In this document: piece by piece, positions 22,717 through 35,136 of the stretch
Layout: each line of letters starts with the position of its first letter
Position numbering within the stretch: the first letter of the stretch is position 1
NCBI GenBank assembly: GCA_003971905.1
Contig: RSEE01000017.1
Span: forward strand, 496,001 to 560,000
Reading direction: 5' to 3'
DNA length: 64,000 nucleotides
DNA from: Moniliella sp. 'wahieum'
Lineage: Eukaryota > Basidiomycota > Moniliellomycetes > Moniliellales > Moniliellaceae
Translations under genes and position numbers: made by a program
The notes under the pieces: generated by a model
Told to the model about the DNA's origin: nothing
The model's database searches: none
What the model saw: only the letters and a program-made list of their open reading frames with translations

Positions 22717-25700
22717 CGGAGGGGGGGAGCGATGGGCGCTGTGGTGGTGGTGGCAGCGGAGACGACGGCGGCCACGACGTAATGCGTAATGCAAGGCTGC
22801 GGCGGCTGCCTGCGCCCCGCCGGGCAAACGTGCGGGCGAGCAAAGTGCAGGCAGGCTGGGCCGGGGCTAAGTTGAGCCGCAGCGTGCTGCTGCTACTGAG
22901 TACCCGTGCTGAGTCCCACTGGCCGAGTGCGCTGCGCCTCCCTGCATGCATGCATGCCTATCGACTATCCAGCTCATGGGAAGCATTGAGCGCATCATGC
23001 ATCTGCATCATCGCATGCATCTCTCTCCCTGCAGCGCCCCCCGCAGGCATGCCCGTGACATGTGACGCGTGACGCCCAGCCTCAGCGCTGACGCTCACCG
23101 GTGACGCCGCTGCGACCCACCACCGCTTGGGGCCAGTGCCAGCCGCAGCTTGGGCCACCAGGCAGGTACCCACGAGTCACCCATCGCCCGCCCGCGCCTC
23201 AGCTCCAGCGCCAGCAGCTCAGCGCGCCGAGGCGCAGCGCCGCCGCGCCGCCCCAGTGCAGCATGTGGCCTTGTGTTGGAAGGCTGCCCCTCTGCCTGCG
23301 AGGAACCCGCCAGCGGACAGCGCTGCCAGGGGCGCAGTGCCCGCTGCCCCCTCTGGCCACCGGCCTCGTGGGGCTCCAAAGGGCACCGCGCGCCCACACC
23401 GCCGCTGCCTCCGACAGCGTGTCAGATCGGCGGGCGGCCGCCACCGGCACGGGCTTGCTCTTGGCAGAGTGGAGGGCAGTGCAGCCGTCGCTCCATCTCC
23501 GCGATTTGCAGCAGGCATGCAGTATGGCCCAGCGCTGAGCCTCAGCTGCGCTCAGCCTGAGCGCATCAGGTGGAACTACCAGTTGGCCCGCACTGGGCGG
23601 TGCGGGAGAGTGCTCTGGTGAGCCGCTGGGCTGAATCACGGAGTAGCGCAGCGCCTGAGAAACCCCCCGATCGCTGCTGCGCACACTGCCCATCGTCAAG
23701 CATTAAACGTTAAGCTTCCAGCTGCGAAACGAGCTACTCGCAGGCGGGGGGGCACCGTCTACCGGCTACTGGCCCTTCCACCGAACAAGCGATCACCGGC
23801 ACCAGATCACTGGCCCTGGCCATCGATCGAACCAAGCATGTCACACATCACACATCCCAAGTTACTAGTCCGTCTGGAGGCAGTGCGACAGTTGCGTTCA
23901 GCACTCGTGGCTACTGGCGTGCTTGCTGCCGGTACTGAGCTATTTCGTGCGTTGGCTCGACGTTTGCCACTGCCATCGGTGCTTTTTTGAAGCTGGAAGC
24001 TTGAAGCTAGCGAAGCTTGAATGTCGTCAACGTTCAACTTGACCAAGCTTGTACTACCTACGGTGACTAGGACTGGTAACCGGTGACCCGGCGACAGAGT
24101 ATCGTATACCCCACCGTGTCTTTTGCCCATCTCTCCTGGATCCTACAGACAGAAACACCATCTATCCCAAGACACGCATCTAATATCCTCAGCCGACCCG
24201 TTCATCCTGTTGGCCACCGCTGCATGACGAGATGTCATGATCCTCTCCGCAATGCGAAAAGAAGATGTCTGAACACACTGGAAACAACTTTACACGAAAC
24301 AAGACGGGCTGATGATTGATGATCGATGGGCCCGGATGAGCGGATACGCACTCTCTTCTGCCTCCTAGCTGGTATACAACAAGTTCTGCTCCCAATACGC
24401 AAAAGAGGGCTTCGGCACATCCAAACGCCGTGAGTAGGTCCCCTGTTTTGATGTGGGCCAGCCCACCCAAGGAGGATGCCATCTCCTCCCCGATGAAGAG
24501 ATGAGCAAGCCAACTAGCAATTTTGAGGACACGCCTTGTGAAGCGGAGCGTGTTGTCCCTTTGTACGCGTTTTTGTTGGTTTAGACCACCATCACCACTC
24601 GATTGCATTACCCTCGAGGACCATCAGGATTCCAGGTCTCAGATCTCACCAGTCCGACTGCCGAATCGCCTCACTTTCCGAGCAGAAGGCGGCTAAAAAT
24701 GGTAGCGACGCTCGGCTCGTGTATACACCACACCAACGTTACATGCGAAACGTTACAGCCAGGCTCTCATCCTGCAGAGTAACAACACAGTTGTCCAGGT
24801 GCGGGCATTATCGGGTGTGAGACATTGTGCGCGAACGCGAACTTCATCTGGTTCGTAACAAGAACACGGTACAATTGCTTGATGGGCCGTCCAGTGGGCT
24901 TGCATGATCCATCGCAACCAACACAAAGTTCCTCGCGCGCGATTTTGCGCATCCGAGGTCGCTGTGAAAAGAGCAGGCTCTGGTGACCCCGAAAGCTGTA
25001 AGCACACAAGACCGCTTCTTACTATGCACGTGCCGTTCCAGTTTTCCTACTTCGATCTCTAGCCCACGATCCTCGTTGATGCGCTGATGAACAAAGAACC
25101 TGGCGACTGGCACCTGTCATCGATCTCCATCTCTCCCGAGGGCGCGTATTGTGGTGGCGCAGTTCTTTCGACGATGGATCGGGGCGGCGAGCAGAGCGGA
25201 ACGGAAGGGCATCCACGGAGAGAATTGACATTTCAAGCCTTGCTGGCAATTCAATATTGACCGAGTAGTACTCACGTAATCAGCGATTCCAAACAAAGAT
25301 AGACAGTGCTCTTGGCCAGACTTAGTGCGCCTGTCTCCCTCTGCCCCCGGCTTCCCTCGATGCGATCGTTGATCAGCGACTATTAAGTGACGGTGGCGTT
25401 GGTTGGGCGGGGAGGGGGCGGGGAAGAACCAGATGCTTGGCTGGGTAATCCTACGCAGCTGGGTCCAGCGTCCAACATCCGACTTGCACTAATTCAGCGT
25501 CCCACAGCGGCCAGTCGCCGCTGTGCGCCTCTTACTCAGATCATGCTCATGCATCATGCATGTCACCCACTAGAGTCACTGTTTGGCCAAGGTCACGCTT
25601 CAAGTCCCCGCGTAGCCAAATCAGAGTCCGCTCTGCTCTGCTTGTTATCAGTACTGAGAGTACTTAGCAGGCCAGTTTGCCACACCACCACCACCACCAC

Positions 25701-25746
25701 CACTACCACCGCCACGGCCGTTGCCCTCTTCCCCATCTCGTTGACC
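22717..25746. other. 3-kb gene-free stretch with repeat islands
   Basis: Divergent intergenic region. From 22720 to 23700 it is very GC-rich, with long but domain-free frames open on both strands. Islands of ATGCAT, GTGAC and AAGCTT words occur at 22940-23090, 23988-24090 and 25543-25566. No gene recognised. Confidence 0.5.
23988..24060. repeat. Heptamer array (GAAGCTN)n with adjoining AACGTT word
   Basis: Successive units GAAGCTG, GAAGCTT, GAAGCTA and GAAGCTT, followed by a segment containing CAACGTTCAACTTG, a word seen again near the transposon at 59577. Intergenic. Confidence 0.7.
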
Positions 25747-28063
25747 ATGGCGGCACACCTGAAGTATGAAACGACGCTGTCGTTGTCCGGAAACCAAGTG
25801 GTGGATGTTGCGCCGCGGTGGGGCCCGCCGCAGATCGTGTCCACACCCACCGGTCCTCGAGTGAGCTATGTGCTGGAGCACACAGCCACCACGCTCGTGC
25901 TCCACACTCGCATGCCCGCTGCAGTTCATGCGATGCACATTCCCGGCTTCACCCGAGCCCACTTTACCGACTCCTCCTCCCCCCTCGTCGCACGCCCCGT
26001 GGTGCTTGGCTCGCTCAATTCCCTGCCCACCTGGGCCCAGGCCGAGTCCAAGATCCGCGCGGCCTGGTCGTTTGGCCCCGAATATTCCCTGACATTGTTC
26101 TATGCGTCGCAGGAGATGCACCAGCTGGTATCGAACGAGCTGGAATGGCAACTCTTTCCCAGCAGGGCCTCCCGCCCGTCACGCTTGTCGTGTCACCCCG
26201 GACCGAACCGACGCTGAAGCCCAAGGCGGAGCCCGAGTCGGACGAAGTGGCGGATTCTGCTTATCTAGCCCGCCTTTGTGACTTGAAGGAGGAGGATCCT
26301 ACCTTTGCTTGTATCAATCCCACATCTTCCGCCTCCACACTCTTGCAGTCGTTGCAGCGACCTATCCATTCGGTCTGCCGCGCGACCCCAGAGCGCGCAC
26401 TCGTTTCTCCCCCTCTGGCTCAGACGCAGGGCCCAGCGTTGGCCCCGCTGCTGCGCAAGCTGCCGCAATGCCCCTGTGGTGTTGGGGGACCACGAAAGCC
26501 CAGAGTCCAACGATTCGTCCCTTTCCCCTGTGCCGATCGAGCCGGTGAACCAAGAACCGCGTGAACTCACCGAGAACAATCAAGGCGATGTGGTCAAGGA
26601 CGATACAGCTGAAGACAAGAGGGAGATCAACGCATTGTCTGCTCCAAACGGCGAGGTGCGTACCTCACCTCACAATGGCGCGGACGCCACGATGCCCCCA
26701 CCGATCGGATCCGTGTCCACCCCTGCCCCCGGAGGTGCAGCTACAATCTCCCCGGTGCCACTCTCGAGCGCGCAGCCAGCCTTGGTCCCCGGACCCGGCT
26801 TTGGCAACGGCAGTCCTGCTCCAGCACAGGCCTCTGAAACTGCGACGAGCAAACCGAGCCCCTTTGGCGTTGGGCTTGCTGGGCCGACCCTCAACGTGTT
26901 TGGAGCGCCTACCAGGGTAGGTTATGTGGAACCCGTAGGTACTCAACCGTCTTACTTTGGGTTCAGCCATCCGGGCAAACCTGCCACAGCACAGCCCTCG
27001 GAACCTGTCATAGCACAACCCTCGCAACCCGCGGACAGTAAGCCGTCTTCCTTGGGGTTCGGCCAGTTTGGTAGGCCTGTCCCGGCCCAGCCCTCGGGAT
27101 CCACGGGCGGCAACTCGTCTCTCGTCGGGCTCGGCCAGTCCGGTCAACCTGTTGCAACGCAGTCCTCGCAACCCGGACACAGCAAGTCGTCTTCCTTCAC
27201 GTTCAGCCAGTTTGGTAGGCCTGTCCCGGCCCATCCCTCGGGATCCACGGGCGGCAACTATCATTTCTCGGGCTTTGGTGGGACGGCTACCTCCGAGTCT
27301 GTGAATGCTACACGTTCGCCCGGGCCATCTACAGTAGTGGGTGGATCGTTCCCTACTTCCGCAAGTACCCCCACGCCCTTGACTAGTACCGCCCCTGGCG
27401 TATTTGGGAAGCCGGTCGCTGTTGGGTCTCCGGCGTGGTGGAGTCTCCGGCGGCCCCTGCGGCTCCGTCTCATCTTGCAGCCAAACTGGAGCAGCAGGGC
27501 CCAACCGCACTGGGTAGTCCTGCGACTAATTCGGTCACTACGACGTCTGGAGTGTTTGGCAAGACAACTGGAGCCACAACGGCACCTGCTACCGCACCTG
27601 GTTCAACGTTTTATCTGCTTGGGACGCCTGTTGGCAGTGGCCCCCCCTCGGCCCAAGCGGGTAGTTCGACCAGTCGCGCCCTTTTTCTTTTGGAAAACCT
27701 TAGGTGACTGGGGTCGCGACGGCGCCTACAACGAGCACGGCATTTGGTCCATTCAAATCGGGCTGGTCGATTCTGCAGGCACCCAATCAACTCCCTCAAG
27801 TAGGTTTCTTTCCCTGGTCCCCACGTCACCAACGTTGCGGGGACGTCAACTTTTTTTACCGCTGTATACTCACTGAACCCCCTCCAAGCTCCATGTCCAT
27901 ATTCATCCGACCCTTTCTAGAGCTCGCTGAAGCTGATGGGGAGCCGACCTTTTTGACTTATGATTTGCATTTACTCCCTGAGACCATTCCAAGTACCCAA
28001 CGTAGGCAGGAAATCACAGCACTATCAACCGTGCTGGCGTTATATTCACTGTTGGGGTGTTAA
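25747..28063 (+). CDS. Uncharacterised protein with Pro/Ser/Gly-rich FG-like repeats
   Basis: The start at 25747 (MAAHLKYETTLSLSGNQVV) opens a folded-looking region of about 150 residues that I do not recognise. It is followed by a long low-complexity region with scattered FG and GFG words (NVFGAPT, FGFSHPGK, LGFGQFGR, APGVFGKP, TSGVFGKT). A 48-codon repeat is present twice (near-identical DNA at 27064 and 27208). The composition resembles FG nucleoporins, but no nucleoporin fold is recognised, so no function is claimed. The frame steps near 26160, 26440, 27430 and 27700. The 3' end is uncertain: the last frame closes at 28063, but an intron after about 27810 is possible. Confidence 0.5.
27064..27259 (+). 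repeat. 144-bp (48-codon) direct repeat inside the FG-like gene
   Basis: Two nearly identical segments of about 52 bases start at 27064 and 27208, 144 bases apart, with weaker similarity in the spacer. The period is a multiple of three, so the copies encode the same peptide (QFGRPVPA-QPSGSTGGN type). Confidence 0.85.
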
Positions 28064-28478
28064 CTTGCTTTTCGATTTTTAGACCGTCTGTCCCAGCAGG
28101 CCTGGGCTTATGCCCATACGGGATAGTGCAAGTAGCAGACCCTAAAGGGAGAACGCCCATGCCATCATCGATAGGTCCAGGGAGGTGGGCTGTGGCCTCC
28201 CAGATGCAGGCTGCGCTCCACCATCGTCTCATTGACACTACAGAGAGAGGATAGGGGATGATGATTTTCCCAGGGCCCCTATTCATTTGGCAGCGCTTTC
28301 GAGGTTCTGGCGGGTGCGGCTGGTCTGCAGTTGTAAATTCCCCCTGTGTTATTAGCGCGGCCGATGGGCGGAAAAGAAAATTCCGCGATGCCTCAGAAGT
28401 TTGGGTTCCGCCTTGGAGCCTTCAGAAGCTAGATCACTGCCTCGCCTCGTCTTCTTAACGCCCCGACATAGCGATCCG
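28064..28478. other. Intergenic stretch upstream of mL46
   Basis: About 415 bases between the repeat protein and the mL46 start. No recognised feature. Confidence 0.4.
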
Positions 28479-29471
28479 ATGCGGTTTGTGCGTGCCTTCT
28501 CCTCGTCCGCGAGGGCGAGCACGGCGGTGCGGAGCGCACTGGTCCTGTCGCGTGCGCCCACCCTGATCCGTGAGCCCACCGAGCTGGAGCAAGCCGTGTA
28601 CACGTACAACCAGAAACTCAATCGTCACCTTGCTGTGCCACTCAACAAGGAGTTTTACTTCAAGCCGGGTTCTTCTGCCGAGCTCGCCTACCTCAAGGCC
28701 GAGGCCGAGCGGACCAAAGTGGACTTTGCCACTATTCTCAGTCGCGGTGACTTGGATGCTACCGCGGCCGCCAACGGCGCCGCTGCCCAGAAGGGTTCGG
28801 CCGGCAGCCCTACGGCGGCGAACCCCGTCGAGTCGGTGATGGACACCAGCCCCGAGGGATCCGAGGAGGGCACAGATGGAGCATCGGTTGACTCGTATGC
28901 TCTGATGCCCGCCGTACCGAGGCCGACGAGAAAAATGACCAGACGTCGTTGGACCGTGCGGGCGACCGGACGCTGTACCTGCTGGTCAACTCGGAAGCCA
29001 CAGGCAATTCATGGAGGTTTCCCTCGGACACTGTGGACTTGACCACCAAGACCGAGTCGGTTCCCGACAAGAGCGAGGATGCTGCTGAGGATGCCATGGT
29101 GGATGTGACGCTGGCCACTGATACCCTTCATGCTGCCGCTCCTCGCGCTGTGACCAAGGCTTTGGGCGAAGCTATTGACGTGTGGCTCTTGAACCACTTG
29201 CCTGTGGGCCACACTAGCACCGCCGAGGAAAAGGTACGTTGTTTGCATCTTGGACGAAATGGGGAATTCTAATGTGTCTCTTTTGCTCTAGGTCTACTTT
29301 TTGGCCGGCCACGTGATTGCTGGTAATGCGGACAAGGAGGCTGTGCGCAAGTCGGGGACCAAGTATGCCTGGCTCAAGTGCGAAGAGATTGAGCAGCTCT
29401 TGACAAGGGACGAAGCGAGCGCCGAAGACAAGGGCTACTACGGTGACATTGCCCACCTGCTCAACGAATAA
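28479..29471 (+). CDS. MRPL17: Mitochondrial large-subunit ribosomal protein mL46
   Basis: The N terminus (MRFVRAFSSSARASTAVRSA) is a classical mitochondrial presequence. The mature part has SALVLSRAPTLIREPTELEQ, YNQKLNRHLAVPLNKEFYFKPGS, NSWRFPSDTVDL and, after the intron, VYFLAGHVIAGNADKEAVRK with a final GYYGDIAHLLNE. These match mL46 (yeast Mrpl17), a NUDIX-fold protein of the mitochondrial large subunit. An intron at 29234-29291 (58 bp, GTACGT) joins EEK to VYF. A frame step near 28900-28910 separates the first third from the rest. The Ala/Ser/Glu-rich stretch in the middle (about 28740-28890) is an insertion relative to the yeast protein as I remember it. Confidence 0.85.
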
Positions 29472-30459
29472 AACTACTCCATTGCCTCATATGCATCATC
29501 GTCGATCGTCGTACAGCTTTCTCCTACATCGACCTACGTCCTGTATGGTACGTAACCAAAAAATGCCACGCGCGTGCATTTGTTCATGGGAGAGATTCCG
29601 TGCACCAGAAGGACGAGGATGCCAGGCTGGCTGAAGATGAGGAAAGAAGTGCGTTTTTAGTTGTCAACCACTTACTATTCTCTACAACACACCCCGCTCG
29701 CCCGAGGTTTGTCTGGCTTTCGTAGCAATCAAGGCAGATCAGAATCTGCCAGTCATCACACTTCTTAAACGGGTAATAGTTCTCACACAGCACTGCGATA
29801 AACACTTGCAGTGACTAGAGAAGAGCTGGTACTGCTGTACTTGTTGAGGTGAACGTTGTCGCGACGTTGACCGTCCTGCGTCGCAATTTCCCCTTGACAC
29901 TTGGCGCGTTCCCACTTGGCATTATGCCACCGGGGGGCGCGACTCCCGCTGGCTGTCTTCTGCACATGTGATTCTCGATCGAAGCTGAGGGTCAATGCAT
30001 ACGTGCCCTCGCCGTCATGCGCGCACTAACTTCGTATCGACATTCGCGCATGCTTTACATCTGGGCCCAACAGGACGTATGCGAGCATCCCCCTCCTCAC
30101 CTCACCGCAGAAATTCGCCCCCTTCACCATAGACTGCCATGCAACTAAAATATCATACACGCGGCAGGTCCTGAAATGCTGCAAGCCACCAGACGTACTA
30201 GAGTTGTCCCCCACAGGGGTAGACATGCAATTTTCTTTGTGCGTAGGGACTGGTGCCGAACCATGTCCCGAGCCTAGAGCGGCCCGCGGGCCAAAAGTCC
30301 GTCGGGCCAGCAAGGACCAACAGATAGGTGGTACCTTGACGGGAAGTCGGGGCCTTACGGCCCCTAATGGCATGGAGAAAAGGGAAACGCCAACTGTCAA
30401 ACGCCCCCAAAGGGACGTGAGAAAAGAAGAGCGATGGCGAGAGGATGCAATGCGGCCGA
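29472..30459. other. Gene-free stretch between convergent mL46 and uS7 genes
   Basis: About 1 kb, with no gene or repeat recognised. Confidence 0.45.
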
Positions 30460-31080
30460 TTAACGGTTGCTCTTGGCCACACGCTCGAGCTCATCCTTCT
30501 TCTTAATAGCGTACGAGTTGGACGAACCCTTGGCGGCGTTGATCAGCTCGTCGGCAAGGCACTCCGAAATCGACTTGACGTTGCGGAACGCAGACTCGCG
30601 CGTGCCAATCGTCAAGAGCGAGATGGCCTGGTTAACGCGGCGCAGGGGCGACACGTCAACCGCCTGCCGACGCACGGTACCACCCGACCCAATGCGAGTC
30701 GAGTCCTCACGCGGACCAGTGTTGATGATGGCGTCAACCAGCACCTGGATCGGGTTCTGGTCGGTCAGGAGAGAGATGATCTCAAATGCGTGCGCAACAA
30801 TGCGAACAGCCATAAGCTTCTTGCCGTTGTTGCGGCCGTTCATCATCAGGGCGTCAACCAGACGCTCGACAATCGGCATCGAGGCCTTCTTGAACGCCTT
30901 GGACGCGTACCGACCGGCCGTGTGGGGGACGTAGACAGCGTTGCGGAGCGAGATGTAGTCCTGCAGCGACAAGTCCTTCACCTCAACGTCTTGCACATCG
31001 TACTTGCCAAAGAGCAGCACGGCGCCCTTAGGCGCGGCAACGGCCGCGGCCTCCTTGGGGATAGTTTGCACGGTCGCCAT
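30460..31080 (-). CDS. RPS5: 40S ribosomal protein S5 (uS7)
   Basis: An intact, intron-free reading frame of 206 codons starting [15 protein letters not shown] at 31080. uS7 motifs include [78 protein letters not shown] and the C-terminal [23 protein letters not shown]. The protein sits in the head of the small subunit at the mRNA exit. It is divergently transcribed from eS28 with 400 bases between the starts. Length and ends match the family and no frame break is present, in contrast with most neighbours. Confidence 0.97.
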   Translation of the reverse strand: MATVQTIPKEAAAVAAPKGAVLLFGKYDVQDVEVKDLSLQDYISLRNAVYVPHTAGRYASKAFKKASMPIVERLVDALMMNGRNNGKKLMAVRIVAHAFEIISLLTDQNPIQVLVDAIINTGPREDSTRIGSGGTVRRQAVDVSPLRRVNQAISLLTIGTRESAFRNVKSISECLADELINAAKGSSNSYAIKKKDELERVAKSNR

Positions 31081-31480
31081 CTTGAGAATGCTACTAAGCC
31101 ATAAAAAAAAGTACCAAGTCAGTTTTTGCCGCTCACAGCACAGGAGGCAGAGGCACCGGCAACAGCATGATGCGCACCACCTAGGCTCGCCGGCGCGCTC
31201 GTCAGGATGACTTACCTTGCTTGGCAGGACCGTCAAAGGTAGTTGTATCGCGCTTGCGTAGCTCCTTGCGAAGCTAGGCCACGAAGGTGGGAACCGCTGC
31301 AGGAGAACGAAATTCCGCCAAGCCGCAGCGACTGGATCGTAACACTGACGAAGTGCGGCATACTCCTGTATTAATTAGTTAGGGTACAACCCTATTCCAT
31401 CATGGCCTCCGGCGAGGTGTGTTTGCCCTGCTCGAGCCGGAAAGACCACCATACACCCACACCTCCCAAGCCCTCTCAAG
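31081..31480. promoter_or_regulatory. Shared divergent promoter of uS7 and eS28
   Basis: The 400 bases between two small-subunit ribosomal protein genes must carry both promoters. On the minus strand a perfect donor (AAG|GTAAGT, intron from 31215) and an acceptor (CTTAG, ending 31094) predict a 122-base intron in the uS7 leader, a common arrangement for ribosomal protein genes. No named factor site was identified. Confidence 0.6.
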
Positions 31481-31751
31481 ATGGAAGCTGTCTCGAAGCA
31501 ACCCGTCAAGCTGGCCAAGGTCACCAAGGTTCTCGGCCGCACTGGCTCGCGTGGTGGCGTGATCCAAGTGCGTGTTGAGTTCATGGACGACTCGACCCGC
31601 TCTATCATCCGCAACGTCAAGGGCCCTGTTAAGGTTGACGACATTCTTGCTCTCCTCGAGTCGGAGCGTGAGGCTCGGTGCGTACCCCGTCCGCAACTTG
31701 TGTTGGATGCGATGTACCTAACTCATTTTGTTTTTTAGCCGTCTGCGCTAA
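31481..31751 (+). CDS. RPS28: 40S ribosomal protein S28 (eS28)
   Basis: Exon 1 (31481-31677) encodes [20 protein letters not shown] and onward through [20 protein letters not shown] and [15 protein letters not shown] 61-base intron (31678-31738, donor GTGCGT, TACCTAACT branch-like sequence, acceptor TTTTTTAG) leads to a 13-base last exon that completes the conserved RLR C terminus. Total 68 codons, the usual eS28 length. It is part of the small-subunit platform near the mRNA exit. The gene is undamaged. Confidence 0.97.
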
Positions 31752-32349
31752 GTGCCATGTTAACACTCTAGTTTCCCCTAACCCCCTAGTGGGTATGTTG
31801 GATGGACCCTCTCCCCGCCTCGGGGCTGACCCGTCCAACCATGAAACAGGGGGTACACCTCTACAGGTCCCACCGACTCGTTCCAGACCGCACTTGTATA
31901 GTGTGTGCCATCTGCTGTGCTGGCATGCTCAAGCTTGTACCTCTTATGTCCCTCAACCCCTGGGCTCTGCGACGGTTGGACTCCCACCTCCCAAAATTGG
32001 CATGTAATGGCTCTGCCAACACAATTGCTTGCCCTCCTGCTTACATCTGGCTATTGCCACAAACCAAGGTACATAGCATACAAGGCGTGTGCGTTCCTTG
32101 TCAATCATTAACTCGCGTCAGAGCAACCCTTGGACGATAGTCAGTTGCTCTTCCGACATGCAAAACAGTGCGCGACATGGCTTGGCCTGAGAGCCACCTT
32201 GAGTTGGAGCAAACTCAACCACATCCAGTAATTGGCCTGCATCTTCATGGCCCAGCGACATCACCCGGCTTTCACCCACACAACCAGGTGCCCGTCCGTG
32301 GTGGGCGGAGCGGTGTACATGAACAATGTTCCCGCCTTGCGTGTACCGC
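31752..32349. other. Gene-free stretch between convergent genes
   Basis: About 600 bases downstream of eS28 and of the NudC-domain gene. No feature recognised. Confidence 0.45.
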
Positions 32350-34387
32350 CTAATGGTGAGGGTGGAGGGACACGAAGGCCAATGCGACCGCTCGGGCCTC
32401 GCCTTCGGTAGCACTGGCTGCCGCGCCCGCTGGCGGCCGGGAAGTAAGGGTAGTGTAGAACAATTGGGCATCCGTCTTGCTAGCTAGCACGTAGGCCAGG
32501 CCAGGAAGGTGGCCCACATGCTTTGGGTTGTCCGGACCCATAGCAAACACTGCTCCATCCAGCCCTTGGCTGATAGTCAAACATCTGGGCACGGTATATG
32601 CGTTCTCTGCACCTTGCAAGCGAAAGGAAGTACGGCCAGGAATTGTCAGAGCCAGCATCGTTTCTTCAGGGCTGCCAGAGAGAGAGGGGGGATAGCAGGG
32701 GCAAAGTGGGTCACCTTCGTAACTTGCAAAGAGCGTCCCACCGTCGCATCTTCCTCCTCGAGCGGGTCGTGAAGTAAAGTCGTCTGAGTCGGAACATACC
32801 GGGTGCAAGCATGGGTCCCTCGTCCACCTGGTCTGATGTGTACTTCTCCAGTCCCTCGAGTGCGCGCACTAAATCGGACGGGCTGAGGGTTTCAAGAACA
32901 TCATCAGACAACCTGCCTTGTCGCGTCGGCTGATCGGCAAAGACCTGTGTCCAACGTGTACCTTCTTCTTCTTGGCGATAAAGAGTTTCAAGACACCAAA
33001 TTCGCCTGGCTCCTTCTTTCGATGAAACGATTTCCATTCCCACTTACATTTCGCCGCATCGATGGGAGCCCAGAGCTTTTGGTTGATATATCGGCCTTGT
33101 TGGAGTTCGGTGGCCAGTACGTTCTCCCAAGGAAGCGCGGGGCTTCCCCCCGGTGAAAATTGTACCACTTGTGGACCCACGTCGGCTGACGTACTGATCG
33201 ACAACGACAAGCCTGAGGGTTCGGTAAAATGGATGGAAATGTCCTCCGACTTCAAGCTGAGCGGGAGGGAAAAGGCGACAGTCACCATCTCGGAAGTTTG
33301 AGCCCATGTATAGGCAGGCTGCGATTGGGTTTGCAGAGCACGCACTGTCGTGGGGCCGGCTCCCAGACCCATGTGGGATACTGGAGTATAATGGGAGGAA
33401 GAGTCGAGGTTGGGGCCCTTGTACAGCTGGTATTTGCCAGCCGAGAGGAGGTACCAGGAAATCGGGTCATCGAGCGGACCAGGGATCTCGATCGCTTGGT
33501 AAATTGGGTCGGTGCCGCGAAGAATCCACAGGACCTCGAAATCTTCACCATAGCGGGCGTTGAGGTAGCGCTCGTCGGGAGAGGGCAGGCGCAAACGAAC
33601 CAGAGCAACGTTGAATTCGGTAGCGCGGTCCGCCTGGGCCGATCCTGCAGATTCCTTGCTTGCGGAAAACGTGGACTGGAACAGGATCAGAGCTTGAGTC
33701 CGACGCGAGTCGGCAAAACGGGCAGAGAGGAGAGATCCGACCTTGCCAAACCGGGAGAAGGACGATGGAGTTGGGTATTCTGCTACGGGCGAGCTGAGCC
33801 AGCGCTCATACGTGACCAGGGCATTCGTCTCCGCCTCATGAGCCTTGAGAAGCTTGAGGGTACTGTCTTCAGCACCGTCGTGGACCAGCCAGAGGTGGCC
33901 GCCTAGGCTAGCGGCACTGGGAGCTGGGAGGGGGAGTAGAGAGATGCGATGGATGGGGTGGGTAAGGGGGGTGAGCAGCCCCGTGTCCGGAGCAACCGAG
34001 ATGACCATAAGAACAACAAAGCCCTTGGCATCAATGTAGAGCAGGTGGTCGGCCTCATCGCGGCTGGGGATGAGGAAGCGGTGAAAGAAGCGAGCTTGGA
34101 GCTGCTTGGGGGGCATGGATGCGGCAGCCTGTTCTCGGGGTCCAAGCGCGGGAGGGGGGAGGGAAGGGGCCAGCTGGACTGGGTAATGGTGCCGTTGCGC
34201 AGGACGCGAGCGGTCGGGGTGCGCGGCCAGCAGCGCCATCGCCAGTTACGCCGAGGTGTGCTCGTCGTCACCACGAGGCGGTATGTGTCAAGGCGGGCTG
34301 GTAGAGGGCCGGGTTGCGCTCGAAGGAAAGGTCTGGGGGTGGGGGGACGGGGGGGTCGAGGGGGGCGGGCGAGGCAACGGCAGACAT
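32350..34387 (-). CDS. NudC/CS-domain protein, NUDCD1-like
   Basis: The best start is the ATG at 34387, which opens a Pro-rich leader followed by LSFERNPALYQPA and TYRLVVTTSTP; after frame steps the protein continues with FFHRFLIPSRDEADHLLYID, a beta-propeller-like middle, then the CS domain: YTWAQTSEMVTVAFSLPLSL, PALPWENVLATELQQGRYIN, KCKWEWKSF. The C-terminal part includes LYVL-type segments (GLAYVLASKTDAQLFYTTL). This order, an N-terminal segment, a CS domain in the middle and a C-terminal domain, is that of NUDCD1 (CML66) proteins, which act as Hsp90-type co-chaperone factors, in part for WD40 and dynein-related clients. Frame steps near 34300, 34200, 32965 and 32795. No intron is needed. 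Confidence 0.75.
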
Positions 34388-35136
34388 GGCGGCCGACACA
34401 GGGGTGCGGCAGAGGCACGGTATCTAGCCGGGGGGGAGGAGGGGGGGGCAAGCCCAGCGGACGGGGTGGTGGCAGTGGGCAGCAAGGGTGGATGTGGGCG
34501 TGGACGATGCTGAGCAAGGGCGAGAGGGGGCGAGCCGAGGGGCGGTGCGGGGCGACGCAACGCAACGCATCCACCCGTCGAGAGCACAGCCAAGACCGGC
34601 GTGCTGCAGGGAGGCTTGGGGCAGGCAGGGGGCAGGCAGCGCAGGCAGCACGCCGGCCAGGCCAGCTGTGCTCTTTTAGATTAGCCCGCCCCTCGTCTCC
34701 CATGTGGCCAGTGTGGGACGCAGGCGGCCGCTTAACTAAGCAGCACTCCCCCGTGCTCCGTTGCCTCCGCGCAGCCAGCAGCAACCCACACCGCTACGTC
34801 AGCCATTTCAAACCACCTCCTCCCACTCCTCCTCCTCGGTCCTTGCCGCCCATGGCCGCCAGCATTGCGCACACGCACATCAGCACCACCAGCATGGCAC
34901 ACACCAACTTGTAACGACACTGATAGTGTAGGAGCATTGGCTTTCCGCCTCTCACTCTCTTGATCCGGCCGTTCTCATTCCTGCACTCCTCTTGGAAGAT
35001 TGGCTAGCGTCTTGCCTCAGTGACCATGCCCCATTCTCTAGCAACTACCAGTAAAAAACGAATCACGCTCCATGTGGCACACATAGACATTGCGCAGCCA
35101 CTTGCACAGGAGCCAATCACTCGCAGCGCTGCACCC
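34388..35136. other. Intergenic G-rich stretch
   Basis: About 750 bases upstream of the NudC-domain gene and downstream of uL2m. The part 34390-34670 is very G-rich on the plus strand, with runs of up to eight G. Nothing coding recognised. Confidence 0.45.

Noticed and set aside
23100-23700. Long overlapping frames on both strands in the GC-rich block
   Set aside because: High GC lowers stop frequency in every frame; the products are Arg/Ala/Pro-rich without any motif.
33949-34914. 321-codon plus-strand frame opposite the NudC-domain gene
   Set aside because: It is antisense to a supported gene and made of Gly/Arg-rich low-complexity sequence.
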